This document shows positions 51,954 to 60,002 of a stretch of DNA of 64,000 bases, piece by piece; the stretch's first letter is position 1; each line of letters starts with the position of its first letter. The DNA lies in contig NZ_JAKKFF010000135.1 of the NCBI RefSeq assembly GCF_022229015.1, positions 1 to 64,000 of the forward strand, given 5' to 3'. This stretch comes from Micromonospora foliorum (GTDB taxonomy: Bacteria > Actinomycetota > Actinomycetes > Mycobacteriales > Micromonosporaceae). Below the pieces are notes generated by a model. It was given only the letters and a program-made list of their open reading frames with translations. It did no database searches and was not told the DNA's origin. A program made the translations under genes and the position numbers.

Positions 51954-52143
51954 CCGATGCGCTCGGACAACAGCCGGACGGACAGGGAACGGCCTCGTCG
52001 GACGAGCCCCGCGAACGCTCTGCATCACTCAGGGTGCAATACGGGCATGAGCCGAGCGCAGGTGCCCAGAAGAACTGATGCTCGGGGTGGGTTAGGCAGT
52101 GCTTCAGCTCGCGGTGCCTGACGGCGGTCCGCCCACTTGACAT
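51931..52143 (-). CDS. Small Cys/His-rich protein, unknown
   Basis: 70 residues from an ATG at 52143. The segment HCLTHPEHQFFWAPALGSC followed by PYCTLSD could form a zinc site. It overlaps the 3' end of the GntR gene on the other strand by 23 bases. No strong ribosome binding site. Resembles small element-borne proteins but coding status is uncertain. Confidence 0.4.
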   Translation of the reverse strand: MSSGRTAVRHRELKHCLTHPEHQFFWAPALGSCPYCTLSDAERSRGSSDEAVPCPSGCCPSASATQAAGS

Positions 52144-52280
52144 GCCTACCATGCCAGCACAGTAGCTAACGGCCTCACGGCCTCATCAGCGGCGAGCGCC
52201 GAATGTGTGGTCAACACTTGGCGTTGTATTGATCCCGTCGCCAGGCAAAGGCATCCGAACTGGACGAGACACGCCTTGAC

Positions 52281-52512
52281 TGTCGGCTCCGCCTGAAAAC
52301 TGACCACCTGGTTCCGGCTGAATCGGGACCACCTCCTGAAGCATCGGGAGGTGCTGAGCGTGGAGGACTGGGCGGAGATCCGGCGGCTGCGGCGGTCGGA
52401 GGGCATGGCGATTCAGGCCATCGCACGGCGGTTGAGGATGTCTCGCAACACCGTGAAGAAGGCCCTGGCCAGTGATGAGCCGCCGCGGTATCAGCGGGCG
52501 GCGAAGGGTTCG
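52281..52512 (+). mobile_element. IS21-family remnant: left end and start of istA
   Basis: The sequence from TGTCGGCTCCGCC with the repeated GGACCACCT/GACCACCTGG motifs looks like an IS21-family terminus. A GTG at 52351 begins an IstA-like helix-turn-helix (VEDWAEIRRLRRSEGM, IARRLRMSRNTVKKAL) that breaks off after YQRAAKGS. From about 52513 the sequence is rep-like. No istB or right end is present, so the IS is truncated and cannot move. Confidence 0.75.
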
Positions 52513-53443
52513 GCGCACCAAGCAGGCCATCGAACGTCACCTCGCCGCGCTGTGCCGACGTCGCGGCATCCCCCACGTCCAGGTCGTCGCCAACTCCGGC
52601 AAGGTGCGCCGGATGCCGCCGGTGCGGGTGTCGCACGGCAAGGTCGCCGAGATGCAGAGGAGGGCAGCCGTGCACTTCCACGCCTTGCTGCGCCTCGACG
52701 GTGTCGACCCTGACCCGAAGGCTCTCGTTCCGCCGCCGGCCGCCATCACCATCGAGGACTTCGACGCCGCAGTCCATGCCGCCGCGCGGCAGATCGTCGT
52801 CACCACACCTCCGCATCCCGACCGGCCGCAGGGCTGGATGGTGGCCTGGGGCGAGCAGGTCGACGTGCGACGGATCAACGCTGCGAACGGCGAGTTGACC
52901 GATGGCAAGGTGGCCGCTTACCTGGCCAAGTACGCCACCAAGGCCACCGAAGCCACCGGCCATCAATCCACCCGACTCACCCCTGCCACCGTCGACGACT
53001 ACGCCGATCCGGAAGGCGACCATCTCGCCCGCCTCATCGACGCCTGCTGGCACCTCGGACGGCCCGTGGGCACCGACACCGCCAGCGGCGCCATAACGGC
53101 CGGCGACCGTCAAGGCAGCCTTGACACGGAACCGAACGCCTACGCCGGGCTGCGCCGCTGGGCGCACATGCTCGGCTTCGGCGGCCACTTCCTCACCAAG
53201 GCCCGCCGCTACTCCGTCACCTTCGGCCTGCTCCGCGACACCCGCGCCACCTACCGGCGCGAAGAGGACGACGACCCGCCAGACACGATCACCGTCAGCA
53301 CCCTCACCTACAGCGGGTCCGGCTGGCTTATCGAAGGTGACGCCCTACTCGCCAACACCGCCGCAAGTCAGCGACGCGAGAGCAGACGCATCGGCCGGGA
53401 AGAACTCGCCCACGAAGCCTGGCTCACCGAAGCCGCCGCATGA
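52511..53443 (+). pseudogene. RepSA-like replication initiator, 5'-truncated
   Basis: About 310 residues of an AICE replication initiator: KVAEMQRRAAVHFHALLRLDG, a C-terminal module ending WLTEAAA and AYLAKYATKATEATG are typical of RepSA-type rolling-circle initiators. The N-terminal portion (roughly 150-200 residues, including the zinc-binding start) is missing, cut where the IS21 fragment joins. A frame remains open from 52472 through the junction, but the product would lack part of the catalytic region. It overlaps xis by 4 bases. Confidence 0.8.
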
Positions 53444-53637
53444 CCCACGACCTCCGCCCCCGCTGGTACTCCCCTGCCGAGGTCGCCGTCCTTCTCGGCT
53501 TCGGCATCTCCAAGGTCAAGATGAAGATCGCCACCGGCGAGCTGCGCTCTATCAAGGACGGCAAGTACCGCCGCATCCTCCCGGAGTGGGTCGACGACTA
53601 CATCCGCGAACAGGTCGAACGCCAGGAGGCCGCCTGA
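53440..53637 (+). CDS. xis: Excisionase (Xis), MerR-type helix-turn-helix
   Basis: 65 residues with an N-terminal winged helix-turn-helix (YSPAEVAVLLGFGISKVKMKI) and the usual LRSIKDGKYRRILPEWVDDYI. Overlaps the rep stop by 4 bases and is coupled to int by TGATG. Assists the integrase in excision by bending DNA at the attachment sites. Confidence 0.87.
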   Translation: MTHDLRPRWYSPAEVAVLLGFGISKVKMKIATGELRSIKDGKYRRILPEWVDDYIREQVERQEAA

Positions 53638-54857
53638 TGCCCGGACGCACACGAGCCAACGGCGAAGGCTCCATCTTCCCCTACCGCAACGGCTTCGCCG
53701 CGTACGTCTGGGTCACCAAGCCGGACGGCAGACGCACCCGCAAGTACGTCTACGGAAAGACCCGCGAGGCCGTCCACGACAAGTGGATCAAGCTGCACCA
53801 GCAGGCGAAACAGGGACCGGTGGCGACCAACGTCCCGACGGTCGGCAATTTCCTCACCTGGTGGCTGAACGAGATCATCCAGCCCAACCGGGCACCACTG
53901 ACCTACGCCACCTACGAGACGTTCGTCCGCCGCTACATCGCCCCCGGCCTCGGGGCAAAGCGGCTCGACCGGCTCCAGTCGCGGGACGTGCAGACGTGGA
54001 TCAACCAGGTTGCCCGGACCTGCCAGTGCTGCGCCCAGGGCAAGGACGCCTCCCGTTGCGAGGACAAGCGGCGCTGCTGCGCGGTCGGCCGCTGCTGCCA
54101 GGCCGTCCCGTCGACGCGCACGGTCAGCGATATCCGGGCCACTTTGCGGGCCACCCTCACCCACGCCCAGGCCGAAGACCTCATCTCCAAGAACCCGGCG
54201 GCGTCGGTCACCCTGGCCACCGTCCGCCGGCGGCGGGGCAAGTCCTGGTCGAGCGATGAGGCGCGGAAGTTCCTGGGGTCCGCCCGCCGGGACGAGGGCC
54301 CGCTCTACGCCGCCTACGCCCTGGTCCTCGTCACCGGCCTACGCAAGGGAGAGGCGCTCGGGCTCACCTGGGCAGACGTCGACCTCGACGCCGGAGAGCT
54401 GACCATCGGCCGCCAACTGCAACGCGTACGCGGGCAGCTCCTCCACCGCGACACCAAAACCCAGGCGTCCGACGCCACCCTCCCCCTGCCCGACATCTGC
54501 CTGACCGCCCTCAAGCTCAGGCAGGAACAACGCGAAGAGGCGCGAGCAGCCGCCGGAAAAGCCTGGCACGAAACCGGCCTCGTATTCACCACCCGGTATG
54601 GCACACCGATCGAGCCGCGCAACTTCCAGCGCTCCTGGCAGACGAGATGCGAGAAAGCCAACGCCACTCCGATCACCGTCCATGACGCACGGCGCACCTG
54701 CGCCACGCTCCTGGCCGACCTCGACGTCCACCCGCGAGTCGCCATGCAGGTGCTACGGCACGCCCGCTTCTCCGTGACGATGGAGATCTACACGCACGTA
54801 TCGTCCAAGGCCACGCGCGAAGCGCTCAAGCGCCTCGGGGATGTCCTCGACGGGTGA
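53637..54857 (+). CDS. int: Tyrosine-recombinase integrase of the element
   Basis: 406 residues from an ATG at 53637 coupled to xis. An arm-binding N-terminus (GEGSIFPYRNGFAAYVW) is followed by a core-binding domain and a catalytic domain with Arg in VTGLRKGEAL, HDARRTCATLL (HxxR), and a C-terminal LRHARFSVTMEIYTH holding the His and nucleophilic Tyr. A Cys-rich insert lies near residues 125-155 (CQCCAQG, RCCAVGRCC), probably a zinc-binding loop found in AICE integrases. The target is inferred to be the tRNA-Val 3' end that flanks the element. Confidence 0.93.
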   Translation: MPGRTRANGEGSIFPYRNGFAAYVWVTKPDGRRTRKYVYGKTREAVHDKWIKLHQQAKQGPVATNVPTVGNFLTWWLNEIIQPNRAPLTYATYETFVRRYIAPGLGAKRLDRLQSRDVQTWINQVARTCQCCAQGKDASRCEDKRRCCAVGRCCQAVPSTRTVSDIRATLRATLTHAQAEDLISKNPAASVTLATVRRRRGKSWSSDEARKFLGSARRDEGPLYAAYALVLVTGLRKGEALGLTWADVDLDAGELTIGRQLQRVRGQLLHRDTKTQASDATLPLPDICLTALKLRQEQREEARAAAGKAWHETGLVFTTRYGTPIEPRNFQRSWQTRCEKANATPITVHDARRTCATLLADLDVHPRVAMQVLRHARFSVTMEIYTHVSSKATREALKRLGDVLDG

Positions 54858-54878
54858 TGCTGCAACCGTTCGCTACGG

Positions 54879-56042
54879 TCAGGTCGCGCTGTGAGGCTGT
54901 CCAGCGCACCAGGTCGCGAGAGCTTCCTCTGTGTAGGGGAGATTGCACTCTCCGATGGCTCGCGGCATCATCGCGCCCTGCCTCAGCAGACTGGCACCAA
55001 TGACGACCCGAACAACCTCCTGCTGCAGAGGTGAGAGATCATCGAATGCGGTGCCGTCCCGAAGCGGACCGCCGGGAAAGGCCAGGCCGAGCAATAGCCG
55101 CAGTGCCAGGAAGTCATGCCGGTGCGGGTCTGGAACCCGCATCCGCTCCAGCAACAGTCCAGCGAGCTGTGGCACCGAGTTCGCGGTGAGACCGCCGAGG
55201 GCCGAGGCGACGGCATTGGCCATCGCGCCGGCCTGCGACTCCCAATCCTGAACCGGCTCCATCAAGCAGTCGGCAAGTTCGGCCAGAAGCGCCGTGTCGG
55301 GTGCCGGGAGGAGCCGCACCAAGCCGATCAGCGCCGCCCGGTGGAGAAGCCGGTCGGAGTTGCCACGCCATTGGCGTACCGCATCCACGATGGCACCGTC
55401 GGAGGGTTGGCCGGCGAGGCCGGCCGCGATGCACATCTCGGCGGCTACGGCCGGGTCGGTCTCGACTGGGAGCCGTTGGGCCAGAACGGGTGACACGGTT
55501 GCCCACTCCTGCGGGAACGCGGCGAGCAGATACGCCATCCCGAGCCGAAGGTCAGGGGCGGGATCCTGCAGGACCTGCAGGTACGTGGGGAGACCGGCCC
55601 GCACCGCCTCATACGCTGAGGCGTGGCAGGGATCGGTGACCGGGCGTTGAAATCCGCCATGCCTGCGCCACTCCGGCGACCTGGACAACCACCAGTCCGA
55701 GCGCTGCGATGCGAGGTAGCTGAGACTCGGAACGTCGGACGCCGGCCTCGGCGATTCGTACAGCTCGACACAATCGAGGATCGTCCGCAGGAGGCGGTAG
55801 GCCACCAGCCGATCCGGTGCCTCCTGGTCGGCAAGCAGATCGATCAGGTACGGCGCTGCGGCGGCAGCCGGCTCCTCCACCAAGCCTTGGTGCTGGAGAT
55901 GGTCTTCGAGCTGCTCTTCCGCCTCGCCCCGCGCCGCTGGGTCGTGAGTTCGAAGCGTCTGCAACAGCCTTGGCACATCCGAGGCGGGTCCGTACGGACC
56001 TTGCAGCGATTCCCAGTCGACGGCGCGCAGGTTGTCATTCAC
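54879..56042 (-). CDS. HEAT-repeat-like helical protein, element cargo
   Basis: 387 residues from a GTG at 56042, giving a start of VNDNLRAVDWESLQG; no strong ribosome binding site, so the start is tentative. The protein is an all-helical repeat array (AAPYLIDLLADQ, LRLGMAYLLAAFPQEW, LHRAALIGLVRLL, VPQLAGLLLERM) like HEAT-type proteins found widely in actinomycetes. No catalytic motif. It converges with int and lies next to the right attachment site, a usual cargo position. Function unknown. Confidence 0.75.
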   Translation of the reverse strand: MNDNLRAVDWESLQGPYGPASDVPRLLQTLRTHDPAARGEAEEQLEDHLQHQGLVEEPAAAAAPYLIDLLADQEAPDRLVAYRLLRTILDCVELYESPRPASDVPSLSYLASQRSDWWLSRSPEWRRHGGFQRPVTDPCHASAYEAVRAGLPTYLQVLQDPAPDLRLGMAYLLAAFPQEWATVSPVLAQRLPVETDPAVAAEMCIAAGLAGQPSDGAIVDAVRQWRGNSDRLLHRAALIGLVRLLPAPDTALLAELADCLMEPVQDWESQAGAMANAVASALGGLTANSVPQLAGLLLERMRVPDPHRHDFLALRLLLGLAFPGGPLRDGTAFDDLSPLQQEVVRVVIGASLLRQGAMMPRAIGECNLPYTEEALATWCAGQPHSAT

Positions 56043-56148
56043 GGCCGGCAAAGTAGCATCGCGGACCGACCGCCCGGCTGATCGAGAACCGCCAGCTGTG
56101 CCAACCCGCGTGCCCGCGCCGGGTGGGTCGTCACTCGCCCGCTGACCG

Positions 56149-56170
56149 TTGCTGTACTTCGCTGCTGTAC
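56149..56170 (+). repeat. Candidate integrase arm-type site, right end
   Basis: Second copy of the 22-bp block with two TGCTGTAC repeats (56150-56157 and 56163-56170), differing at one base from the left copy, 54 bases from the right attachment site. Confidence 0.5.
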
Positions 56171-56179
56171 GGGCAGCAA

Positions 56180-56212
56180 AAAGGCCACCCCCAATGAATG
56201 GGGATGGCCTTT
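56180..56212 (-). terminator. Intrinsic terminator behind the tRNA 3' end
   Basis: On the minus strand AAAGGCCA...CCCC faces GGGG...TGGCCTTT across a 7-base loop and is followed by TTTTT. It lies right after the tRNA-like 3' end at 56221-56263, the normal position of a tRNA terminator that an element carries to restore its target gene. Confidence 0.75.
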
Positions 56213-56223
56213 GACTTGCGTGG

Positions 56224-56263
56224 GCGATGCTGGTACCGAACCAGCGACCTCTTCGGTGTGAAC
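56224..56263 (-). repeat. Right attachment site: tRNA-Val(CAC) 3'-half repeat
   Basis: The 40-bp copy identical to 50727-50766. Here the minus strand continues to an acceptor end ATCGCCCA (to 56221) as in genuine tRNA-Val, then the terminator. On the chromosomal side only four more anticodon-stem bases pair and no tRNA 5' half follows, so neither end carries a complete tRNA gene. Confidence 0.82.
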
Positions 56264-56275
56264 GAACGGCTCGGC

Positions 56276-57262
56276 TCAACCGGCGATGTCCACGACGACC
56301 TTGCCCTCGGCGGTGGCGTCGGTGACCAGGCGGTGGGCGTCCATGACCGTGTCGAGCGTGAACCGGCGCCCGTCCAGCCGGGGGCGCAGCGCACCGGCGT
56401 CGGCCAGCGTCGCGATCTCGCGCAGGATGTCGCCGTGGTGTTCACGGCCCCGCCCGGTGAGCATCGGCAGCAGGGTGAACACGCCGGAATAGGTCGCGCC
56501 ACGGAACGAGAGCGGGGCGAGCGAGTGTGCGGCCCAGCCCAGCGCGCTGACGACGTGCCCGTGGTAGGTGCGTACCGCCGCGAACGAGGCGTCGAGCGTC
56601 GCGCCACCAACGTTGTCCACCACGATGTCGAACCCCTCGCCGCCGGTGTACCTCTCGACGTACTCCTCGACCTTGCTCGCGGTGTAGTCGATCGGCACGG
56701 CGCCCAGGCTCTCGATCACCCGCACGCTCGCCGGCCCGCCGGTGGCGTACGCCTCGGCGCCTCGCGCCTGGGCGAGTTGCACGCCCACGTAACCGACCCC
56801 GCCGGCACCGCCGTGCACCAGCACCTTCTGCCCGGCGTGGACCCCGGCGCGGTCGACCAGTCCCTCCCAGGAGGTGACCGCCGCCAGTGGCAACGCGGCG
56901 GCCTCCCGCATCGAGAGGCTGCTCGGCTTGGGGGCCAGCAAACGGGCGTCCACGGCGGCGTACTCGGCCAGCGAGCCCTGGAGGTCGCCGACGCCCCCGC
57001 ACAGCCCGTACACCTCGTCCCCCGGTTCGAAGCCGGTCACGTCCGCGCCGACCGCCGCGACGACGCCGGCAAGGTCAAGGCCGAGCACCGCGGGCAGGTG
57101 GACGCGCGCGTGCGCGGCCTTCCCTGCCTGGATCTTCGTGTCGAGTGGGTTGACCCCGCTGGCGACGATCCGCACCAGCACCTGCCCCGCCTCGGGAGTG
57201 GGTTGATCGATCTCCTCGATCGTCAGCGGAACGTCGAACTCCCGCAGCACCGCAGCACGCAT
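56276..57262 (-). CDS. NADPH:quinone oxidoreductase, MDR superfamily
   Basis: 328 residues, zinc-free medium-chain dehydrogenase/reductase. The GroES-like domain (SGVNPLDTKI, GLDLAGVVAAVG, FEPGDEVYG) is followed by a Rossmann domain with VLVHGGAGGVGYVGVQLA (NADPH site). No catalytic-zinc Cys is seen. The gene ends 13 bases from the right attachment repeat and is intact, so integration did not damage it. Substrate probably a quinone or enone; no pathway link visible. Confidence 0.9.
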   Translation of the reverse strand: MRAAVLREFDVPLTIEEIDQPTPEAGQVLVRIVASGVNPLDTKIQAGKAAHARVHLPAVLGLDLAGVVAAVGADVTGFEPGDEVYGLCGGVGDLQGSLAEYAAVDARLLAPKPSSLSMREAAALPLAAVTSWEGLVDRAGVHAGQKVLVHGGAGGVGYVGVQLAQARGAEAYATGGPASVRVIESLGAVPIDYTASKVEEYVERYTGGEGFDIVVDNVGGATLDASFAAVRTYHGHVVSALGWAAHSLAPLSFRGATYSGVFTLLPMLTGRGREHHGDILREIATLADAGALRPRLDGRRFTLDTVMDAHRLVTDATAEGKVVVDIAG

Positions 57263-57523
57263 GGCAATCCACACTCTCCGTGGTCGAGACGTCACGTGGA
57301 CGCTATCCGACCGGATTGCCGGCCCGGGCGGCTTCCTCGGTGACCCGCACCGGTGCCCGGCGGCGGCAAGACCGGTACGGCCCCTCGCGGCGGCGGTGTC
57401 GGCGCACCCGCCGCCGGCGCGGGGGCACACCGGGGAGTTCACGATCAACGTTCCCTGAGTCCGGAACTTTCTCCCAGCTGCGGCCGACCAACCTCCCAGC
57501 AGCAACCATCGGAGGAAGAACAC

Positions 57524-58123
57524 ATGCGCACCACCAGCCCAAACGCTTCACGCCGCCGCTCGGCCGCCATCCTCGCCGCCGCGATCCTGACGGTGGGCGT
57601 CGCCGGTTGCGGCTCGTCCGACTCTCCGTCGGCCGCGCAGGCGGGCCCGCCCGCGGCCTCGGCCAACCCGGACGCTGGTGTGCTCGGCATTCGTGACCCG
57701 TGGGTGAAGGCGGCCGACAAGGGCATGACGGCGGCCTTCGGGACCCTGGTCAACGACGGCGACGCCGATATCACGGTGACTGGTGCGACGACCTCCCTGT
57801 CACCGATGGAGCTGCACGAGATGACCATGAAGGACGGCAAGATGGTCATGCAGCAGAAGCAGGGCGGCATCGTGATCAAGGCAAAGAGCACGCACGCCCT
57901 GGAGCCCGGCGGGGACCACCTCATGCTGATGAACCTCACCAAGCCCGTCCAGGCCGGCGACGAGTTGACCTTCACCCTGACCTTCGCCGACGGCAAGACC
58001 CAGCAGTTCCGCGCGATGGCCAAGCCGTTCACCGGCGCGCAGGAGAGCTACGCCCCCGGGCACGGCGAGCCGATGACCGGCATGAGCGCCACGCCGGAGA
58101 TGAGCATGAGCCCGGCGTCGTGA
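57524..58123 (+). CDS. PCu(A)C-type periplasmic copper chaperone, lipoprotein
   Basis: 199 residues with GGAGGAAG upstream. A lipoprotein signal ends at Cys29 (TVGVAGCGSS). The PCu(A)C Cu(I) site H(M)x10Mx21HxM is visible: MELHEMTM, MVMQQ and HLMLMNL. A Met-rich tail (HGEPMTGMSATPEMSMSP) may bind extra copper. It delivers Cu(I) to the Cu-A/Cu-B sites of cytochrome c oxidase in other bacteria. First gene of the copper operon; overlaps the DyP peroxidase gene by 4 bases. Confidence 0.92.
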   Translation: MRTTSPNASRRRSAAILAAAILTVGVAGCGSSDSPSAAQAGPPAASANPDAGVLGIRDPWVKAADKGMTAAFGTLVNDGDADITVTGATTSLSPMELHEMTMKDGKMVMQQKQGGIVIKAKSTHALEPGGDHLMLMNLTKPVQAGDELTFTLTFADGKTQQFRAMAKPFTGAQESYAPGHGEPMTGMSATPEMSMSPAS

Positions 58124-59361
58124 CGCAGACGCCGTCTGTTCGGCCGGTGAGCAGGCGTGGCCTGCTCACCGGCGGAGCCCTGGCCGCCGGCGGAGCCCTG
58201 GCCGGCGGTGCCGCGATCGCCGCCACCCGCTCGGGGAGGACCGGACCACCGTCGGTGCCGGCTGCCGACACGACGCTGGCGGCGACCGTCGGCGGCCTGG
58301 TCGAGCCGTTCCACGGCGCCCGGCAGGCCGGGGTGGCCACCGAACCACAGGCACACGCGTCGTTCGTGGCGCTCACCCTGCGGACCGGCGTCGACCGGGC
58401 CGCGCTGGGTCGAATGTTGCGGCTGCTCACCGACGACGCCGCCCGGCTCACCCAGGGCCGGCCCGCGCTGGCCGACACCGAAGCCGAACTCGGGCTACTG
58501 CCGGCACGGCTGACCGTGACCTTCGGCTTCGGGCCCGGCCTCTACCGCGCGGCCGGCGTCGACGACCGGCGGCCGGCATCGGTCACCGACCTCCCGTCGT
58601 TCCGCATCGACCGACTCCAGCCGGCCTGGTCCGGCGGTGACCTGCTGCTGCAGATCTGCGCCGACGACGCGCTCACCGTCGCCCACGCCCAACGGGTCCT
58701 GGTCAAGGACAGCCGACCGTTCGCCACCGTGCGGTGGGTCCAGCAGGGCTTCCGGCGCAGCCCCGGTGTCGAACCGGGCGGCCACACCCAACGCAACCTG
58801 TTCGGTCAGCTCGACGGCACCGCCAACCCCCGACCCGGCGCGCCCATGGACGCCGCGCTCTGGGCGCCGGACGGCCCGGCGTGGCTACGCGACAGCACCA
58901 CCCTGGTGATCCGGCGGATCAGCATGAACATGGAAACCTGGGACCTGCTCGGCCGGACCGACCGCGAACTCGCCGTCGGGCGGCGGCTCGACACCGGCGC
59001 CCCGCTCACCGGCACCGCCGAACACGACGAACCCGACTTCGCCGCCACCGACGCCGACGGCCTCACCGTCATCCCCGACTTCTCTCATCTGACCCGCGCC
59101 CACGTCACCGACGACCGGCTGAAGATCCTGCGCCGGCCCTACAACTACGACGGTGTGCCGACAGCCGAGGGTCACGCCGACAGCGGCCTGATCTTCACCT
59201 CGTACCAGGCCGACATCGCCCGGCAGTACCTGCCCATCCAACGCCGCCTGGCCGAACGGGACCTGCTCAACGAATGGACCACGCCGATCGGGTCCGCCGT
59301 CTTCGCCATCCCGCCCGGATGTAAACCGGGCGGTTGGGTCGGCGAGCAGGTGCTCGGATGA
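58120..59361 (+). CDS. DyP-type heme peroxidase with Tat signal (EfeB-like)
   Basis: 413 residues from a GTG at 58120 overlapping the chaperone stop by 4 bases. The Tat motif is SRRGLLTGG, followed by an Ala/Gly-rich core. The DyP distal motif GQLDGTANP (GxxDG, catalytic Asp) and a heme-proximal region SHLTRAHV are present, as is IFTSYQADIARQYLPIQRRL near the end. EfeB-type enzymes remove or oxidise heme-bound iron, but here no EfeU/EfeO is near; the copper neighbours point to extracytoplasmic oxidative or metal homeostasis. Confidence 0.92.
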   Translation: MTQTPSVRPVSRRGLLTGGALAAGGALAGGAAIAATRSGRTGPPSVPAADTTLAATVGGLVEPFHGARQAGVATEPQAHASFVALTLRTGVDRAALGRMLRLLTDDAARLTQGRPALADTEAELGLLPARLTVTFGFGPGLYRAAGVDDRRPASVTDLPSFRIDRLQPAWSGGDLLLQICADDALTVAHAQRVLVKDSRPFATVRWVQQGFRRSPGVEPGGHTQRNLFGQLDGTANPRPGAPMDAALWAPDGPAWLRDSTTLVIRRISMNMETWDLLGRTDRELAVGRRLDTGAPLTGTAEHDEPDFAATDADGLTVIPDFSHLTRAHVTDDRLKILRRPYNYDGVPTAEGHADSGLIFTSYQADIARQYLPIQRRLAERDLLNEWTTPIGSAVFAIPPGCKPGGWVGEQVLG

Positions 59362-59380
59362 CCCCAACCGGAGTTTCGTC

Positions 59381-59944
59381 ATGACCGTACCGTCGTCCCG
59401 GCCCACCGCCGTCCGGCTCGGCGCGGCGGTGCTCGCCGTCCTCGTGGCGGTGCTCATCCCGGGCAGCCCGGCCTGGGCGCACAACTCGCTGCGGACGGCC
59501 ACGCCCGCTCAGGACGCGACCCTGCCGAACGCACCGACCGAGGTCACGCTCGAATTCACGCAGAGGCTCGACCCCACGTTCACCACGATCGTGCTCACCG
59601 ACGCCGCCAAGCGGAAGCTTCCCACCGGCGAACCGGTGGTCACCGGAGCGACGAGCGCGGTCCGGGTGACCGACCCCCTGCCGAACGGGACGTACACGGT
59701 CGCCTACCGGGTCGTCTCCGTCGACGGGCACCCGGTTCAGGGGTCGTATCCGTTCACGGTGGCCGATCCCACGTCGAGCGCCGCGCCGGTCGCCGCCGTC
59801 AGCTCGTCAGCGCCCGCCCCGTCCGCCGCCGCAGTGGAGTCCGGCAGCGGTCCGAGCGCCGGTGTGCTCGTCTTGGGTGCCGCGCTGGCCTTCCTCGTCC
59901 TGACAACGGCTGGGCTGCTGCGGCGGCGGGCGGCCCGGCGCTGA
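59381..59944 (+). CDS. CopC-domain copper-binding membrane protein
   Basis: 187 residues. A signal peptide ends at SPAWA-HNSL so that the mature N-terminus begins with the copper-ligand His; SVDGHPVQGSYPF supplies the second His and Asp. A Ser/Ala/Pro-rich linker and one C-terminal helix (LVLGAALAFLVLTTAGLL) with RRR anchor follow. It binds Cu(II) outside the membrane and presumably hands it to the CopD domain encoded next. Confidence 0.93.
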   Translation: MTVPSSRPTAVRLGAAVLAVLVAVLIPGSPAWAHNSLRTATPAQDATLPNAPTEVTLEFTQRLDPTFTTIVLTDAAKRKLPTGEPVVTGATSAVRVTDPLPNGTYTVAYRVVSVDGHPVQGSYPFTVADPTSSAAPVAAVSSSAPAPSAAAVESGSGPSAGVLVLGAALAFLVLTTAGLLRRRAARR

Positions 59945-60002
59945 TCCGACCCGCCGCCGTGCCGTCGGGTCACCCCATCACCTCACCGATCAAGGTCAAC
60001 AC

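Larger units (their letters stand above)
50727..56263. mobile_element. Decayed actinomycete integrative element (pSAM2-like AICE), about 5.5 kb
   Basis: The stretch is bounded by perfect 40-bp direct repeats and holds, in AICE order, a GntR-type regulator, a rep gene, xis and int at one end, with small zinc-finger-like genes typical of such elements. The FtsK-type transfer gene, spread genes and primase expected in an 11-17 kb AICE are missing. An IS21-family end abuts the truncated rep gene, so an IS-mediated deletion probably removed them. The element can perhaps still excise (int and xis look intact) but not replicate or transfer unaided. A HEAT-repeat gene is carried near the right end. 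Confidence 0.85.

Noticed and set aside
52351-52713. A functional IS21 transposase gene
   Set aside because: Only the N-terminal ~54 residues match IstA; the rest of the frame is an out-of-frame reading of the rep gene.
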